From the NCBI GenBank assembly GCA_002794775.1, contig NBAY01000042.1:248001-312000 (forward strand): a stretch of DNA of 64,000 nucleotides, in the 5' to 3' direction. Both the position numbers and the translations under genes were made by a program. The stretch's first letter is position 1. Each line of letters begins with the position of its first letter. This DNA is from Porodaedalea pini (taxonomy: Eukaryota; Basidiomycota; Agaricomycetes; Hymenochaetales; Hymenochaetaceae). The notes under the pieces are model-generated. The model worked only from the letters and a program-made list of their open reading frames with translations, had not been told where the DNA came from and did not search any database. Below, in pieces: positions 48,760 to 60,800 of the stretch.

Positions 48760-49043
48760 ATAATCTTTCCAGCTAAGATTGCGAACCAGGTCTTATCTGG
48801 GTGATTTATTCCGTCTAAGCCCTGATTCACGACAGTGCAAACTTGATGAAGGCAGACCACCATGCGCTAAAAATATGTACATTTGCACCTGCGAATCTGT
48901 TTCGAAATATTTGTTTTTGAAAACATCAGGTGTATAAGAAGGGTGGCTGCTCTGCATCAGCCTGATAACCTCCTTAAATTCGACCTTGGGACGTACTCTC
49001 AGGATATATCTCCAAGCGAAACTCGAATAACCTTGTGCACGGT

Positions 49044-49454
49044 ATGAAGACATCGGACAGTGCATCCTCAAACAACCAGCGCTCACCTCAGAAGCCCCTT
49101 GTTAACAAAACAACAGACCCGAGGGGGGCCAAGCATGCAGCTCACGACAATTCTAAAGGCAAGGAGAGCAAGGGAAAGTCCAGGACTAAGCTAGACGGGC
49201 TCCTTGAGAAGGCTGAAGGCATGCAACGTGGATTTCAGACTAATCTGAACACTCGAAGGAACTCGGGTTCGCGGCGTTTGAGTAGAGGAGAGGTTGTTGA
49301 CAAGGCGAATTCCAAGATCAAGTCCGAGGCCGAGTCAGCGGAAGCAAAACAGCCAGCTTCGAACAGGGAAAGGGTCAAATGGTCAGATAGCGTGCCTCAA
49401 CAGAGCCACCACAAATCAGATAAGAAGCCTCGGGAAAGAGGTACGCGAAACTAG
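49044..49454 (+). CDS. Small basic Ser/Lys/Arg-rich protein, family member C
   Basis: Single-exon frame of 136 aa from the ATG at 49044 (MKTSDSASSNNQRSPQKP). It is Lys/Ser/Arg/Glu-rich (NSKGKESKGKSRTKLDGLL, SGSRRLSRGEVVDKANSK) and ends with RERVKWSDSVPQQSHHKSDKKPRERGTRN; RVKW here and HVRF in member A occupy a similar place near the C-terminus. No known domain, signal peptide, or membrane segment. The 280 bp upstream (48765-49043) are homologous to the upstream regions of the remnant at 45074 and, more weakly, to those of members A and B, while the coding parts hardly align. Function unknown; it could also be repeat-derived sequence without a real product. Confidence 0.55.
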   Translation: MKTSDSASSNNQRSPQKPLVNKTTDPRGAKHAAHDNSKGKESKGKSRTKLDGLLEKAEGMQRGFQTNLNTRRNSGSRRLSRGEVVDKANSKIKSEAESAEAKQPASNRERVKWSDSVPQQSHHKSDKKPRERGTRN

Positions 49455-50113
49455 GGCGGACAGGAGAGTAGACATGTTCGGCAGTAGTCGCAGAAATGTA
49501 CTCGAATGGAAAATAGCTATTTGAGATACAGAATGACACGAGTTTCAAAGCAATCATTCATATATCTAACTGAGCGCATAGTCTTGAGGTACATACATCT
49601 AGATGTCCTTATCCAAGTATGATTCATAACATGTCAAAGAATATTGCGGAGGCGCCTCTCAGGAATAATAGAAGTAATTCTGAGTGAAGAAAAGGTCCAG
49701 GTCTTTCTTAAAGGCGCTTTGTTTCGTGTATAAGTATAAGTAGCCAAAAATTACAATGAATATGTCCGTGTGTTTCGTCTTGGAATAGGTACACGAGTTC
49801 GAATTCAGTGCCCAATAAGTACCACGACGCACCACAGTGAACTCAGCAGCAGCTCAGATACCGGCCCTTAGTGTTTGCCGCAGAATAATATATCCGACAG
49901 TGCTGTTGCATCCTTATACCTTTTATCCCTTACAGAAAGCGCCGGACAAGTCTTCACACATTGAGTGGACAATGAATAAGAGGCGACATTAGACCTAGTA
50001 TCGGCAAGTTTGAGGTCCAAGTGATAACGGCGTATGGAGGAATATTAGTGCAACGATCCAGGTGCACGCAAACATGTACTGCCAGTGTACAATGGTGTGG
50101 CTGAAGCCACAAT
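49455..50113. other. Spacer before the MITE, no gene
   Basis: AT-rich, only short unsupported frames. Confidence 0.45.
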
Positions 50114-50435
50114 GCCCAGGGAAAAATAGCAATTGTGGTATAGAATCATATAGAGTGAGATCTAACCAGAAATCGACATCGAGTGGAAATCGAGTGTGGG
50201 ACGTTTTCATATTGTGATATCGAATGGTCATCAAAAGTACAAATTTTAAGGCTGCGAAGAGGCTCGATTTCACTCGTTTCTACTCAATTTTCAAATCACA
50301 AACATCGAGTGATTACGAGTGGTATTAGATTTCACAACATAAAAACGTCCAGCACTCGATTTCATTCGATGCTCATTTGATGGTGATATTTCACTCGATC
50401 CGACTCGATGCCACAATTGCTAATTTTCACTGGGC
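50114..50435. mobile_element. 322-bp MITE with ACAAT target-site duplication
   Basis: The left end GCCCAGGGAAAAATAGCAAT and the right end ATTGCTAATTTTCACTGGGC are imperfect inverted repeats. ACAAT flanks both sides (50109-50113 and 50436-50440). It consists of the first ~38 bp of the larger element at 45203 joined to its last ~285 bp, the expected form of an internal-deletion derivative. It ends 120 bp before the start codon of the CID-protein gene. Confidence 0.8.
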
Positions 50436-50555
50436 ACAATGTTCAGACTCCGACACATTTTCTCACGACTCGAACAGAGCAGTCGCAAGCTCAAGCTCTA
50501 TGACCCTCAACATCGTCAGAATCGGTTGCCCCGCATCAGGACGCCAAAGCCTCCA

Positions 50556-53353
50556 ATGGCGACTGTCGAGGTAAGTAAAATGTCGAAATCCAATTTATAT
50601 ACTGAGACGATGGTTTGTTGCAGGAGTTCGAAGTTTTGTTGAAGGAAGTGGTAAATGGGAAGAGGTTGTCGGCATCGAAGATGGAGAAGCTGACAGAGGT
50701 CTCGATGAAGCTCATGGAGGTGTGTCGTATGGTTCCACCATGACTTCGTTGTGGCCTCATGAAAAACATGGACGGTTTTAGAACGACACGCAGCTTGTGT
50801 CCATTTTATATCGCACGCACAAGTCCCTGCGTGCCAACGCGAAGATCTCTAGTCTCTATGTTTTCGATGCTCTTTGTCGCTCTGCTCGCAACCAAGTGGT
50901 CAAACGAAACCTGTCTGGTGACATCAACACTGAGAAGGGCAATTGTGCTACATTCCTCTTGAAGATAGATGGTGTCCTGGACGGCTTGTTTCAAGACATC
51001 CTTTCATCCGGAATTCCAGAAGCAAAGGTTAGTGCTAATAAAACTGATTGCAATAAGTCTAGATAGAAGTATAGATCTCTTCGCATATCGAGCCCCAGCC
51101 CCAGCAGACGGTTATCTAGAAATGCTAACCTCCACGTCGTATACCACGTACCTTCGGCCTGTATTGGCTAGGTGTCTGTACATGACCTTCGTCTATCGGT
51201 ATGACCTACGAACGGAATCCAGCGCGACAGAGCGTAGTCTTGAAGCGTGTCAAGAGAGATGCTGCTCGCAATGAGCCGAGATTAGTGCCAGAAAAAAAAA
51301 ATGACGGCGTCAGTTCGAGGATCGCGCATCGTCTCGTGATCACACAGCTCTTTTCTTTCGTATCATATCGATGTGTTATTTTCTCATCTCAATGCCACTA
51401 AATTGCACAGTATCCTGACTTATTGCTTTGCGTCTCGTGCGTGCGTATACAGGAAAAGACGAAGAAGATTCTTGATATATGGACGAAATCGAATACGTTC
51501 CCTGCTAACGTTCTGACTCGGTTGGGGGCGCAGGACAAGGTGGCTGAGAATCCTGATGCGAACGTGAAAGGTGCCTATCATGTTTCTTTACTTCATGTTG
51601 CTAAGTACCTTCTCTGGCAATTCTATCCACATCTCCGTTTGCTTTTGCGAGTAAAGTCTAGTTGCGATAAGAGTTGAAACTGAAATCAAAACTTGGTTAT
51701 ATCTGCTAGAGACAAAACATGCAGCATCCGGCACGCCCGCGCCCACGAGCGATCCACGCAAGCATCCGACGCCTCCGGCCGAGATCACACCGCCTCTTCC
51801 TGCTAATACCACTCCCACTGCCGAAGCCGCGCAGGCTGCACTCCTCGCATTGCTGTCATCTGCAGCTGCTGTTAACAACCCATCAAGCAGGTGAGAAAGC
51901 TTTTCTTATTACCTCCTGTCTACATTTGTCAATTAGGAGTGTAGTTATCTGACGATCACCCAATAGCAACCAAACACCTGCAAACACCGCATATATCCCA
52001 GGTGCCTCGCCCCCGCAAGCACAAACACAGACTCACTTAGAGCAGCTACAGTTTGCTCTTCTGCAGCAGCTCTCTAAAAATAATAATGGCGGACCAGCTC
52101 CTGGCGCTGTTAGTGGTCCTCTGCAGCCGCAGGCTCTACCGATTTCACCACCTTTTGCGTCCGGCGCGCCACCGTTTCCGTCCAGATTGAACATGACGGC
52201 GCAGAATATGAATTTCCCGGGTCCAAGCTCGATGTCGCCTACCAATAGGGAGCCATATGCATATCCAGGCTCTGAGTATAGAGACTCGCGATCCAATAGG
52301 TTCGGCGATGCGCTAGATGGTAGAGGGCGCGGCGAACAGTACTTCGACGACCGGCGTCGTGGTGGCAACGCACGGGCCATTCGCGGTGGATTCCGGGGGC
52401 GTGGAAGAGGTGATTTCAGAGGGATGAGTGAGCGAGAACACGAGCCTCATTCATGGGATCTTGGAAGTGGCGGTCATTATGAAGGAGGCTCACCGCCGAA
52501 TCGACGACGGTTGAACAGTAGATCACAGAGCCCCCCTCCGCGTAGACGAGACAACAGACCTCCTTACAGTCCGCCACGGCGACCTCTGGCATCGTCTGTA
52601 GAACATACTAGGGCACCGCTGCATGGTGCGCTTGAGGCCGGAAAAGACGAGTTCGGGCGCGATGTTCGTACTGTCTCGGAAGAACCTGAAGAGGGTGAAC
52701 GAGTAGTATCAGAAGAACCTGTAGCGTATGCCCGTGAGGGTGTGACTATCTCTGATGTGCCCGATGAAGCACCAATAGCCCAATCGGAGGAAGCCCGCGA
52801 CTTTGACATGTCAGCGGCCGACTCCAATGCCTCAAAAGCCATAAACTCGAGTGCCGCAGGGCTCGAGAGCTTCGACATCTCGTCGTTTAACCCTACGGAT
52901 GCTGTGTCATGGAAGGCACTAGGAGACGCGTTTCAGGTTACCCATGGATACGTGCCATCGCAGGAAGAGCTGATGCAACTAGTCATGACTGGTATGGGAA
53001 TGGCAATGGGCATGGGCATGGGCATGGACATGAACATAGGTGCTGGTGTAGGTGATATGGGCTCGGCCGCAAGTTTTGGAAGTGCGGGTAGTCCGACAGG
53101 AGGTAAAGGGGCGGGTCGGGGATGGAATGCGGGAGTATATGGCAAAAACTCATATGACCCGAGCTCAGACGCAGTCGTTTTAGGACCTAATGTAGAAGAA
53201 CCATCATATACAAAGGGAACGGCAGGTGCCACGAACGCGGCCGATATGAGCATTTCGCCCACGAGTGCCAGCAGTGGAGGCGGCGGAAGCAGTTCAGGCG
53301 GTCAGATGCGAAAAGTTGGTGATCGGTGGATATTTGTCAGGGCCGGGGTATAG
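50556..53353 (+). CDS. CID-domain (RNA polymerase II CTD-binding) protein
   Basis: Six exons (50556-50570, 50624-50719, 50782-51027, 51453-51570, 51710-51890, 51967-53353) sum to 2,043 nt, 680 aa. Residues ~5-160 form a CID/RPR domain: EEFEVLLKEVVNGKRLSASKMEKLTEVSMKLMENDTQLVSILYRT, LRANAKISSLYVFDALCRSAR, FLLKIDGVLDGLFQDIL, EKTKKILDIWTKSNTFPANVLTRL. CID proteins bind the phosphorylated C-terminal repeat of Pol II and act in 3'-end formation and termination (Nrd1/Seb1, Pcf11, SCAF8). The remainder is Pro/Gln-rich, then Arg/Gly-rich (RGGFRGRGRGDFRG), with RS/SP repeats (SRSQSPPPRRR), acidic patches, a Met/Gly repeat encoded by tandem GGCATG units at about 52998-53030, and the tail MRKVGDRWIFVRAGV. 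No RRM is visible, unlike Nrd1/Seb1. Intron 3 (51028-51452, 425 nt) is much longer than the rest. Confidence 0.85.
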
Positions 53354-53435
53354 TAGGCTGAAGAACACAAATCTAAACTTCGTAACTTGATAGTTTCTAT
53401 TTTCTGATATCCTATGTCTTGATTTCTCACTCATT
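53354..53435. other. 82-bp gap between convergent stops
   Basis: The CID gene and the PAP2 gene end only 82 bp apart, so their 3' UTRs almost certainly overlap. Confidence 0.6.
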
Positions 53436-54672
53436 CTACACGGGGCCTTCTTCAAGTCGTGCTAGTTCGTAGTTGTCGTTGCCATTGATATTCCGTGACT
53501 CCAAATCGCTGCTTTCGTTTCTGTATAAGATCCTTGGCTTGTCAGCGGTACCATGCGCATGACGGCGATGCGAAAAGGGATTTGGCCAATAGGAAAGATA
53601 GCCGACCACGCCGCAAAAGATGCCAATGAGGCTGCCAACGATGACATCCTCCTTGTGGTGTCTCTATTTCACACGGTTAAGCCCAGCAAAGTGCAGAGAA
53701 ATGATGTTGCTCACGTAGTCCTCAAGTCTCGATAAAGCAACCCACGTAGCGAAGATAAGAGGAAGGAGCGTGATAAGAATTCTGCCTACACGTGAAGTGA
53801 ATATCCATGGGTTTCGCGCGGGAAGGGCTACGCCAAAGGTCCAGGCAAGTGTGCGTGCGCTGAGCCAGAGAAAGAGGAAAGTCATCCCTGAGAAAGCAGC
53901 TGAAGAGTGTCCCGATGGAAATGACTTGCGTCCGTCGGTGATGTCCTCGAATTTCCTAGTAAGTGAAAAGCGTGCTCGTCAGTGAAATTTGAGATATCTA
54001 CGAGCAAGGCTCTATTACCCGGTACATTGGTTTAATGCCTCACCCCATTGGCAGCGAGCTAAGAAGTCGGGACGAAGACGACCTTGACGGTGGTTGACTT
54101 CAGTTTGAAGGACTAATAGTAAGATTGCTCACCAACTCTATTTTTGAGTAATTCTGTGATGAAGTGCGACAAACTCCTACAAAGATAATATTAAGGATTA
54201 ATATTGTTCTTTGCACAATATCCCAATACAGCATGCCTTGAGACCCAGAGACCCAAAGCTCCATGGTGCAGGTCAACAAGCGAGCGTCTCATAAGTGAAA
54301 CTACTATCATGAGTCCGAGTGGCAGGAGCAGAGCAATGGCGTTATTCGTATATCCGCTTATTCTGCGACAGTTTATTAGTTTTGTAAGCGAAACTTGAGT
54401 ACGTTCACAAAATAATCACTGCTGCTTTCTGTGCGGATGACTGATGAGCGGGTCATCGAGAGAGAACTCACGCTCAAAGACATTGAAGTGGTCAATGAAT
54501 CCAGAAACGGACCACACGAGGGTTGCTATGATCCTTCAAGTTCATGTATGAGTAGGTAATCACAGGTTTGCAGTAGAACGTTCCAGTACCAGTCTCCTAT
54601 ATAAGAAACATCAAACCAGTCATAAGCGTCGGGGCCATAGTGATTTCTAAGATAGTCGAGTAAGCTTGACAT
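53436..54672 (-). CDS. PAP2-family lipid phosphatase (LPP/DPP1-like)
   Basis: Integral membrane phosphatase acting on phosphatidate, diacylglycerol pyrophosphate or lysophosphatidate. The three catalytic blocks are visible: KNRVGRLRPDFLARC (motif 1, K-x6-RP), KSFPSGHSSAAFSG (motif 2, PSGH) and SRLEDYRHHKEDVIVG (motif 3, SR-x5-H-x3-D). The N-terminus MSSLLDYLRNHYGPDAYDW leads into membrane segments TLVWSVSGF, AIALLLPLGLMIVVSL and, after motif 2, MTFLFLWLSARTL and ILITLLPLIFATWVAL; the tail NPFSHRRHAHGTADK ends at NYELARLEEGPV. Several introns were placed by hand; the one after HHGALGLWVS works only with a GC donor (AAG|GCATGC), otherwise the frame breaks. The start at 54672 is the first ATG in frame. 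Head-to-head with DNMT5. Confidence 0.82.
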
Positions 54673-54824
54673 GACTGAGTATGACTGCGGGCTCAACGCG
54701 GACTCGGAGGCATGCCCGAGGTGTCACATGTCACACGCGCTGTGACTAACGCGCTTTTCACCACGCGTAGCTGCTTTACCAAGCACAACCACGCGTCTCT
54801 CTCGACCACATCGACAACAATACG
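54673..54824. promoter_or_regulatory. Divergent PAP2/DNMT5 promoter with ACGCGY cluster
   Basis: 152 bp between the two start codons. ACGCGC at 54735-54740 and 54749-54754, and ACGCGT at 54763-54768 and 54791-54796. ACGCGT is the MluI cell-cycle box bound by MBF in yeasts, which drives G1/S genes. A GTGTCACATGTCACAC palindrome-like run lies at about 54720-54736. Confidence 0.6.
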
Positions 54825-57800
54825 ATGGCTAAAGCTAAGGCTTCAGCAGCGGCGAAGGGACAATCAACGCTCAACACGTTCATAGTCAAGAAGAAGCCGG
54901 GGAAGAAGGAGAAGGAGGAGAAGGAGGAGACACGCGACAGTGACGAGGCTGCGGATGGAGACGATGTTGAGGATGACGCGAGTGACGCAGATTTTGAAGA
55001 GGAAGTTGAAGATGATATGGATATGGATATCCCAGAAACTTCAGAGCCCGCCGTTGTCGACAAAAAGGCATCTCCGGCGAACTCGAACCTCCCTCCCATT
55101 AGCAGTATTCCTGCCATCTTTACCGACCTCGTCAGTCGCATCCCAGACATCTCGAAGGTCGCCGAACGCATAAAAGGTCGAAAACTGCGCGTGGCGACGA
55201 TGTGTTCGGGCACCGAATCGCCTTTACTCGCTCTCGATCTTATTCAGGAGTCCATCGAAGAATTGTTCGCGACAAAGCTCGAGATCGAGCACGTCTTTTC
55301 ATGCGAAATCGAGCCTTTCAAGCAGGCGTACATTGAGCGCAACTTCTCTCCTCCTATTTTATTTCGCGACATTTGTGAGCTGGGAGGTGATGAAGCGTAT
55401 GTCCTTTCTGTTATTACACTATACAAATTGCTTGAACCGTTCTTTCAGTACAACCGCTTACGGTTCGGAAGTACCTGTACCAGGCGACGTCGACCTCCTG
55501 ATAGCTGGCACCTCCTGTGTTGACTACTCTACTCTCAACAATGAGAAGCAGGATATTGACTCGAACGGAGAGTCTGGTCGCACATTTCGTGGAATGATGT
55601 CTTGGGTGGATAGACATCGACCTCCTCTCGTTATCCTCGAGAACGTATGTGGCGCTCCTTGGAACAAAGTAGTCAACTATTTCGAGAAAAACAGATACAG
55701 TGCCGCATTCTTCCGCGTCGACACGAAGAACTACTATGTCCCTCATACGCGCACGCGTGTCTATCTTCTCGCAGTTCATCAGAAGAATTCTGCCTTACCT
55801 GATTCATGGCGTACGCTCGTCGGCAAACTACAGCGGCCAGCATCCACGACGCTCGATTATTGGATGCTGCCCACCGATGATCAACGCATTCATCAAGCGC
55901 GTCAAAAGCTAGTGCAAGAAAGCTTTGGTGCACTTGATCGTCGCACGGGTCGGACAGACTGGGGTCGTTGCGAGTCTCGTCATCAGCGTGCGCGTCTTGA
56001 AGAAGCTTTAGGTCCGAAGCGCCCGCTTACAAGTTGGGATGAAGGCGGGTTTTGTAAGCTTCCTGATTTTGCCTGGGGGGACTGGGGTGTTGCCCAGGTC
56101 GAGCGTGTTTGGGATCTTATGGACATCTCTTTGCTGCGCTCCGCTAAGCAGGGCATCGACCCTTCGTACAAAACGTCAGTTCAGTTATTTTATATTATTG
56201 ATTAGATATCTTATAACCATTACTTTAGGCAAGTTTGGAATCTGTCGCAGAATGTCGACCGCGAGATCGGCTCCAAACGGCTAGGAGTGTGCCCGTGCTT
56301 AACACCATCGATGATCCCTTACATTACCAACAGAGGAGGACCGATGGTTGGTCTGGAAGCTCTTTCCATGCAAGGCTTACCTGTCGACAAATTACTCCTC
56401 ACGCGTGAAACGGAGGATCAGCTTGCCGATCTTGCAGGGAATGCGATGTCTACGACAGTCGTTGGTGCATGTATACTTGCTGCACTGGTGGTTGGTAGGA
56501 ACCTTTTGAAGAAGGGAGATGACACGGACACGTACGAGGAGAAGGCAGGGAATGTTGGCATTGAGGCCAACCATGGTCAAGGCATGGATGTTGACGGTCC
56601 GACGCGCACTAAAGTCGAAAGCCACATTTCGGGAGAAGATAGGCTCACGGAACGTCCTCTGGACCTCTCGACGGTGATTGAAAGCTCGTTAGCAGATCTC
56701 CTCAAGAAGGCGCAGACCAGTGTGCGTTTATGTGAATGCGAAGGCCGTTCGGACATGACATCGCGTGTGCTGAACCGTTGTGAAGACTGTGGTGCAACGT
56801 CTTGCGAGAAGTGCGGGGGTCGTCCAGAGCATAACTATCATGTGATTGACTTCTCCGCGCATCCACGTCTTGCTCCGCAGATTTTCGCGCGCGAACTCAA
56901 AGCCGCATTGCCAATGAGCATGTCTTTCAGGGGAATTACGGGTGATCTCCTCGACTCTCTTCGTGATTCGCAGGCAGCCGACATACCTGAGAGGAAATGG
57001 AGCGCGTGGCGTGCGGCCGTATTGCGCGTCGCAGAAGTTGAGCAGCGTTTTGTCGAGTTGAAGCGTCAGGAGATCTGGGTTGCGACATTCAAGTCTCCCC
57101 ACGGAGTTCTCGAGCTTCTGCTGCACCCACAACAACCTGAATGGCGACTCTTCGCTCGCGCTAAGGACAGCGAGCCTGCGAACAGCGAGATCCGCCATAT
57201 TTTGGAAGTGCCCGTCGCACGAATGCGCTGCAACGGTGGGCTGTTGAAAGGCGTGTGGGAGATCGCACTGCCCAAATCTTCCACCGTGAAAGTGACTGTG
57301 AAGGGTGTGGGCGAAAAGGTACCTGCGTGGCAGGCACGCCTCGGGCTTTTGGATGACTTCAAAGACCGCGTCGTTTTCTCCAAGCTCGAGGTTTCGGTCC
57401 CTAACGAAGCAGTGTTCGCCTTTGATCGGGATATTTCTGGTGTTTACGAGCTATTGGACAAGTGTGGCACTGCGACGAGCGCACTCCATCGGAAAGAGAC
57501 TGCTGAAAAAGATGCTTCGCTTCCACCGCTCTTCTTTTTCTTGGACCCCACACGATGTGGCACGGCTGACCAGGATCCCTTCGTTTTCTCCATCAGCAAG
57601 CGGAGATACCAGTTTGGTGAAACGCGGCCTGTTATCTGCAAGCTTGATCCTAAATGGAGGCAGGCGAACGTTAGCGAGCAGGGTAAATCCGTTGCATGTC
57701 ATGCCCCTTGCGTATGGGTCAGTGCCAATGCCGTTACGATACAGGTATGTCATTTTTTTGTGTGCGCTTGTTCTTGAAGCTAAACCTTTGTAGTCTTCAA

Positions 57801-60800
57801 AAGGCCGCGAAGCGAGTTTCGCGGTCCCAGCTAACTTGCTAGAGGTTCGCGCATCCGCCGACGACTGCGCGAGTGCAAACGCCTTGCTTGTATGCAAGGT
57901 ATCTCTTAAAGGTCAAGCAGGCGTAGAGTGGCCGCGCGGAAAATGGGTCGAAGTCGATAAGGTGCATGAACGAGTGACGTTCCAAGCGCTCTCGTGGCTC
58001 ATTGAGCGTATCAAGAACATCAACGAGCGCTTCAATCAATGGACCGAAATTGCCTTGCCAGATGATTTACAAGTCCACGCGTGCAGTCGCTGCTCTCCCG
58101 CGGCACCGATCATTCGATGGACGCGGAATAACAAAAACAAAATTCGCGCTGTAGAGGATGCATCTCAGGCTGGCGCTTTCGAGCGTGCACTCAAGAATCG
58201 ACCGACACCTTTTGTGACGCAGTTGAAGCTGGATGAGGATTCGGGTGTCGGTACAGTCCGTCTTGGTGTGAACATCCCGTCTTTGATCCATCGCGCGTTC
58301 TCTCGCTTGCCTGTACAAGGCCGTACAGAGAAGTCGCGGTTTTCGTGGAAGCTTGATACGGACTTCACCGACCCGGCGAAGTTAAATTTGCCCAAATTCT
58401 CTTTGACAAGCAACCGCAAGGATCCTCAGATTGAGCAGCCGAAGCACTTCAAAATACCGCTGCGACCGGAACAGCTGCGTTCGCTTGGCTGGATGCTGAA
58501 GCAAGAGTCACTCGATGCAAATCCATTCGTCGAGGAAGAGATAGCTGAAGCCATGTTGACGCATCTCAACTGGCGTGCGCAGGGACGCGCCCAGCGCCCA
58601 GTTCATGTTCGCGGTGGCGTCCTTGCAGATGAGGTCGGTTATGGAAAGACCGCGATAACACTGGGTCTCATCGATAGCGCTGCGAAGTCCGTCAAGCAAG
58701 ATCCGCGTCCTCCTAAGGAGCAACTTCGAGGCAAAATCTACGTCAGGGGCACTCTAGTCGTCGTTCCTCCTCATCTTACGCGTCAGTGGGGTTCAGAGAT
58801 AAAGAAGTTCACTGGCGACCATTTCGAGGTCGTCATTATTTCTACCGCTAGCAACCTCAACTCGTTGACTGTGGAAGAGGTACAAGATGCAGACATTGTC
58901 GTGGTTGCTTCCAATCTGTTCCACAGTGGTGTCTATCTCTCAAACCTTGAGGCCTTTGCAGCGGGAGGAACTTTGCCGAATCAGGATGGCCGTTACTTCG
59001 ATGCAAGACTGGATTACATCTTGGCCTCCCTACGTGATCAAGTTGAACGCTTGCGCACTGACGGGTCAGAGGCGGCCATGGAAGCTATACACGAGGCACG
59101 TAGGAAGGGTAAGATTATTTAAGACTCAATTTAAACATGGATGCTTATTTCTACCGATAAACTCGCAGATAGCGAGGCTGACGTGTTCGTGCAGAAGAAA
59201 CGGCTGAAAGGTGCAAAAGCACGAGAAGCGGTTGAGGCTAAAGCCGCCAGTGGAACGCAAAGCGAGACAATGGATGTTGACTCAGACGAGCCGAAATACA
59301 TTGCGCCGCCCTCAAAAAAAGTCGTAGAAGTCGTCATCCCCGTTCACAGAGGGAATATGGACTCAAATGCTGTCGCATCGTCGTCGTACTCTTCAGACGC
59401 TGAGATATCCGCCCCGCCGACATCCGACGCACCTTCTGCTGCTGAGTCGTCAGACTTAGAGGCTGCGAAGCCGCGCCTCAGGCAGCGCATTGGTCGAGTC
59501 TGCATCATCGAGTCCGATGAGGACGAGGACATCCAAGAGGTGAAGAAAACCAAGGGGAAGGGGAAGGCAGTAGCAAAAGCATCTTCTTCAAAGCCAAAGT
59601 TTAAGAAACCGGCAAAGCGCAAGGCAGAGTCCTCGGACTACGAAGACTCAGTTGTTGAAACTGAAGTAGATGAAGGTGACGACCACGACGACGACGATTT
59701 TGATGAATTTGCCGAGGTTTCAGATGCAGAAACCCCGAAAAAGGCGTCTAAAAAGCCTATGAAACCGAGTCGTCCGACTAAGAAGGCCAAAACTTCCGCC
59801 ACGGCGTCAGATGTCGATATGGGTGACGAGTCTGCTAAAAAGACGGCTGGAAAGAAGGGCAAAATTCCGGTTGCGAAGAGCAAACCAGCGAAACCGGTGA
59901 AGCTGCGAGAGGAGACGGATCCGTGGAAACTTAAAACGAAGGCAAAAAAGGACTGGAAGCAGATGCATGCACCACCCCTCGAAATGTTTCACTTTGCTCG
60001 ACTTGTCATCGACGAGTACACATACTTGGATGGTAAAATTCTTTCGTTGGTGCAGAAGCTTACAGCTACCCGTCGTTGGGTCCTTTCGGGCACGCCCCCG
60101 ATCCATGACTTTGCTTCCCTGAAAACCATCGCCGCCTTCCTTGACATTCACTTAGGTGTTGATGATGATGGAGAAGGCCAGTCTGCACAAGTGAAGAAGA
60201 GAAAGAGAGAACAGACCGGTGTGAAGCCTTTATTTCACATCATGAGTATAGACTGATCTTTGTGCCAATTAGATACTGAAAAGTTCCACTCCTTCCGAGA
60301 GGTCCGTAGTCTTGAATGGCATGCGCATCGCCACCATCTTGGACAGGGCTTCTTAAACCAATTCGTGCGCCAGGTTCGTCTTGTTTTTGCCCTTTTTTGT
60401 TGCCCTAGTCTAAACATTCGATCGTAGAACATTGCCGAAATAGACGAGATCCCCTGGGTAGAGAAGATTGAAGAAATCAATCTACCTGCTGCCGAACGCG
60501 CTATTTACCTTGAGCTCGAACATCATCTTCGTGCTTTGGACATGACCATCAAACGCGGGAAGAAGACCGAGAGTGATCGTGAAAAACGTCTTGCTCAGGC
60601 TCTTGGTGAAAGCAAGTAAGTCGCTGTTACAGTAATCTGTCTCTTTGAGCGATTATTCATGACTATTTGAATCATAGTTCCGCCGAAGAGGCTTTACTCA
60701 AGCGATGCTCTCACTTTGACCTTGATATCAAGGACGAAGAGAACGCGATGAAGGCTTGCGAGGTCATCGTACAAGAACGGACAAAGCAGCTCGATGATTG

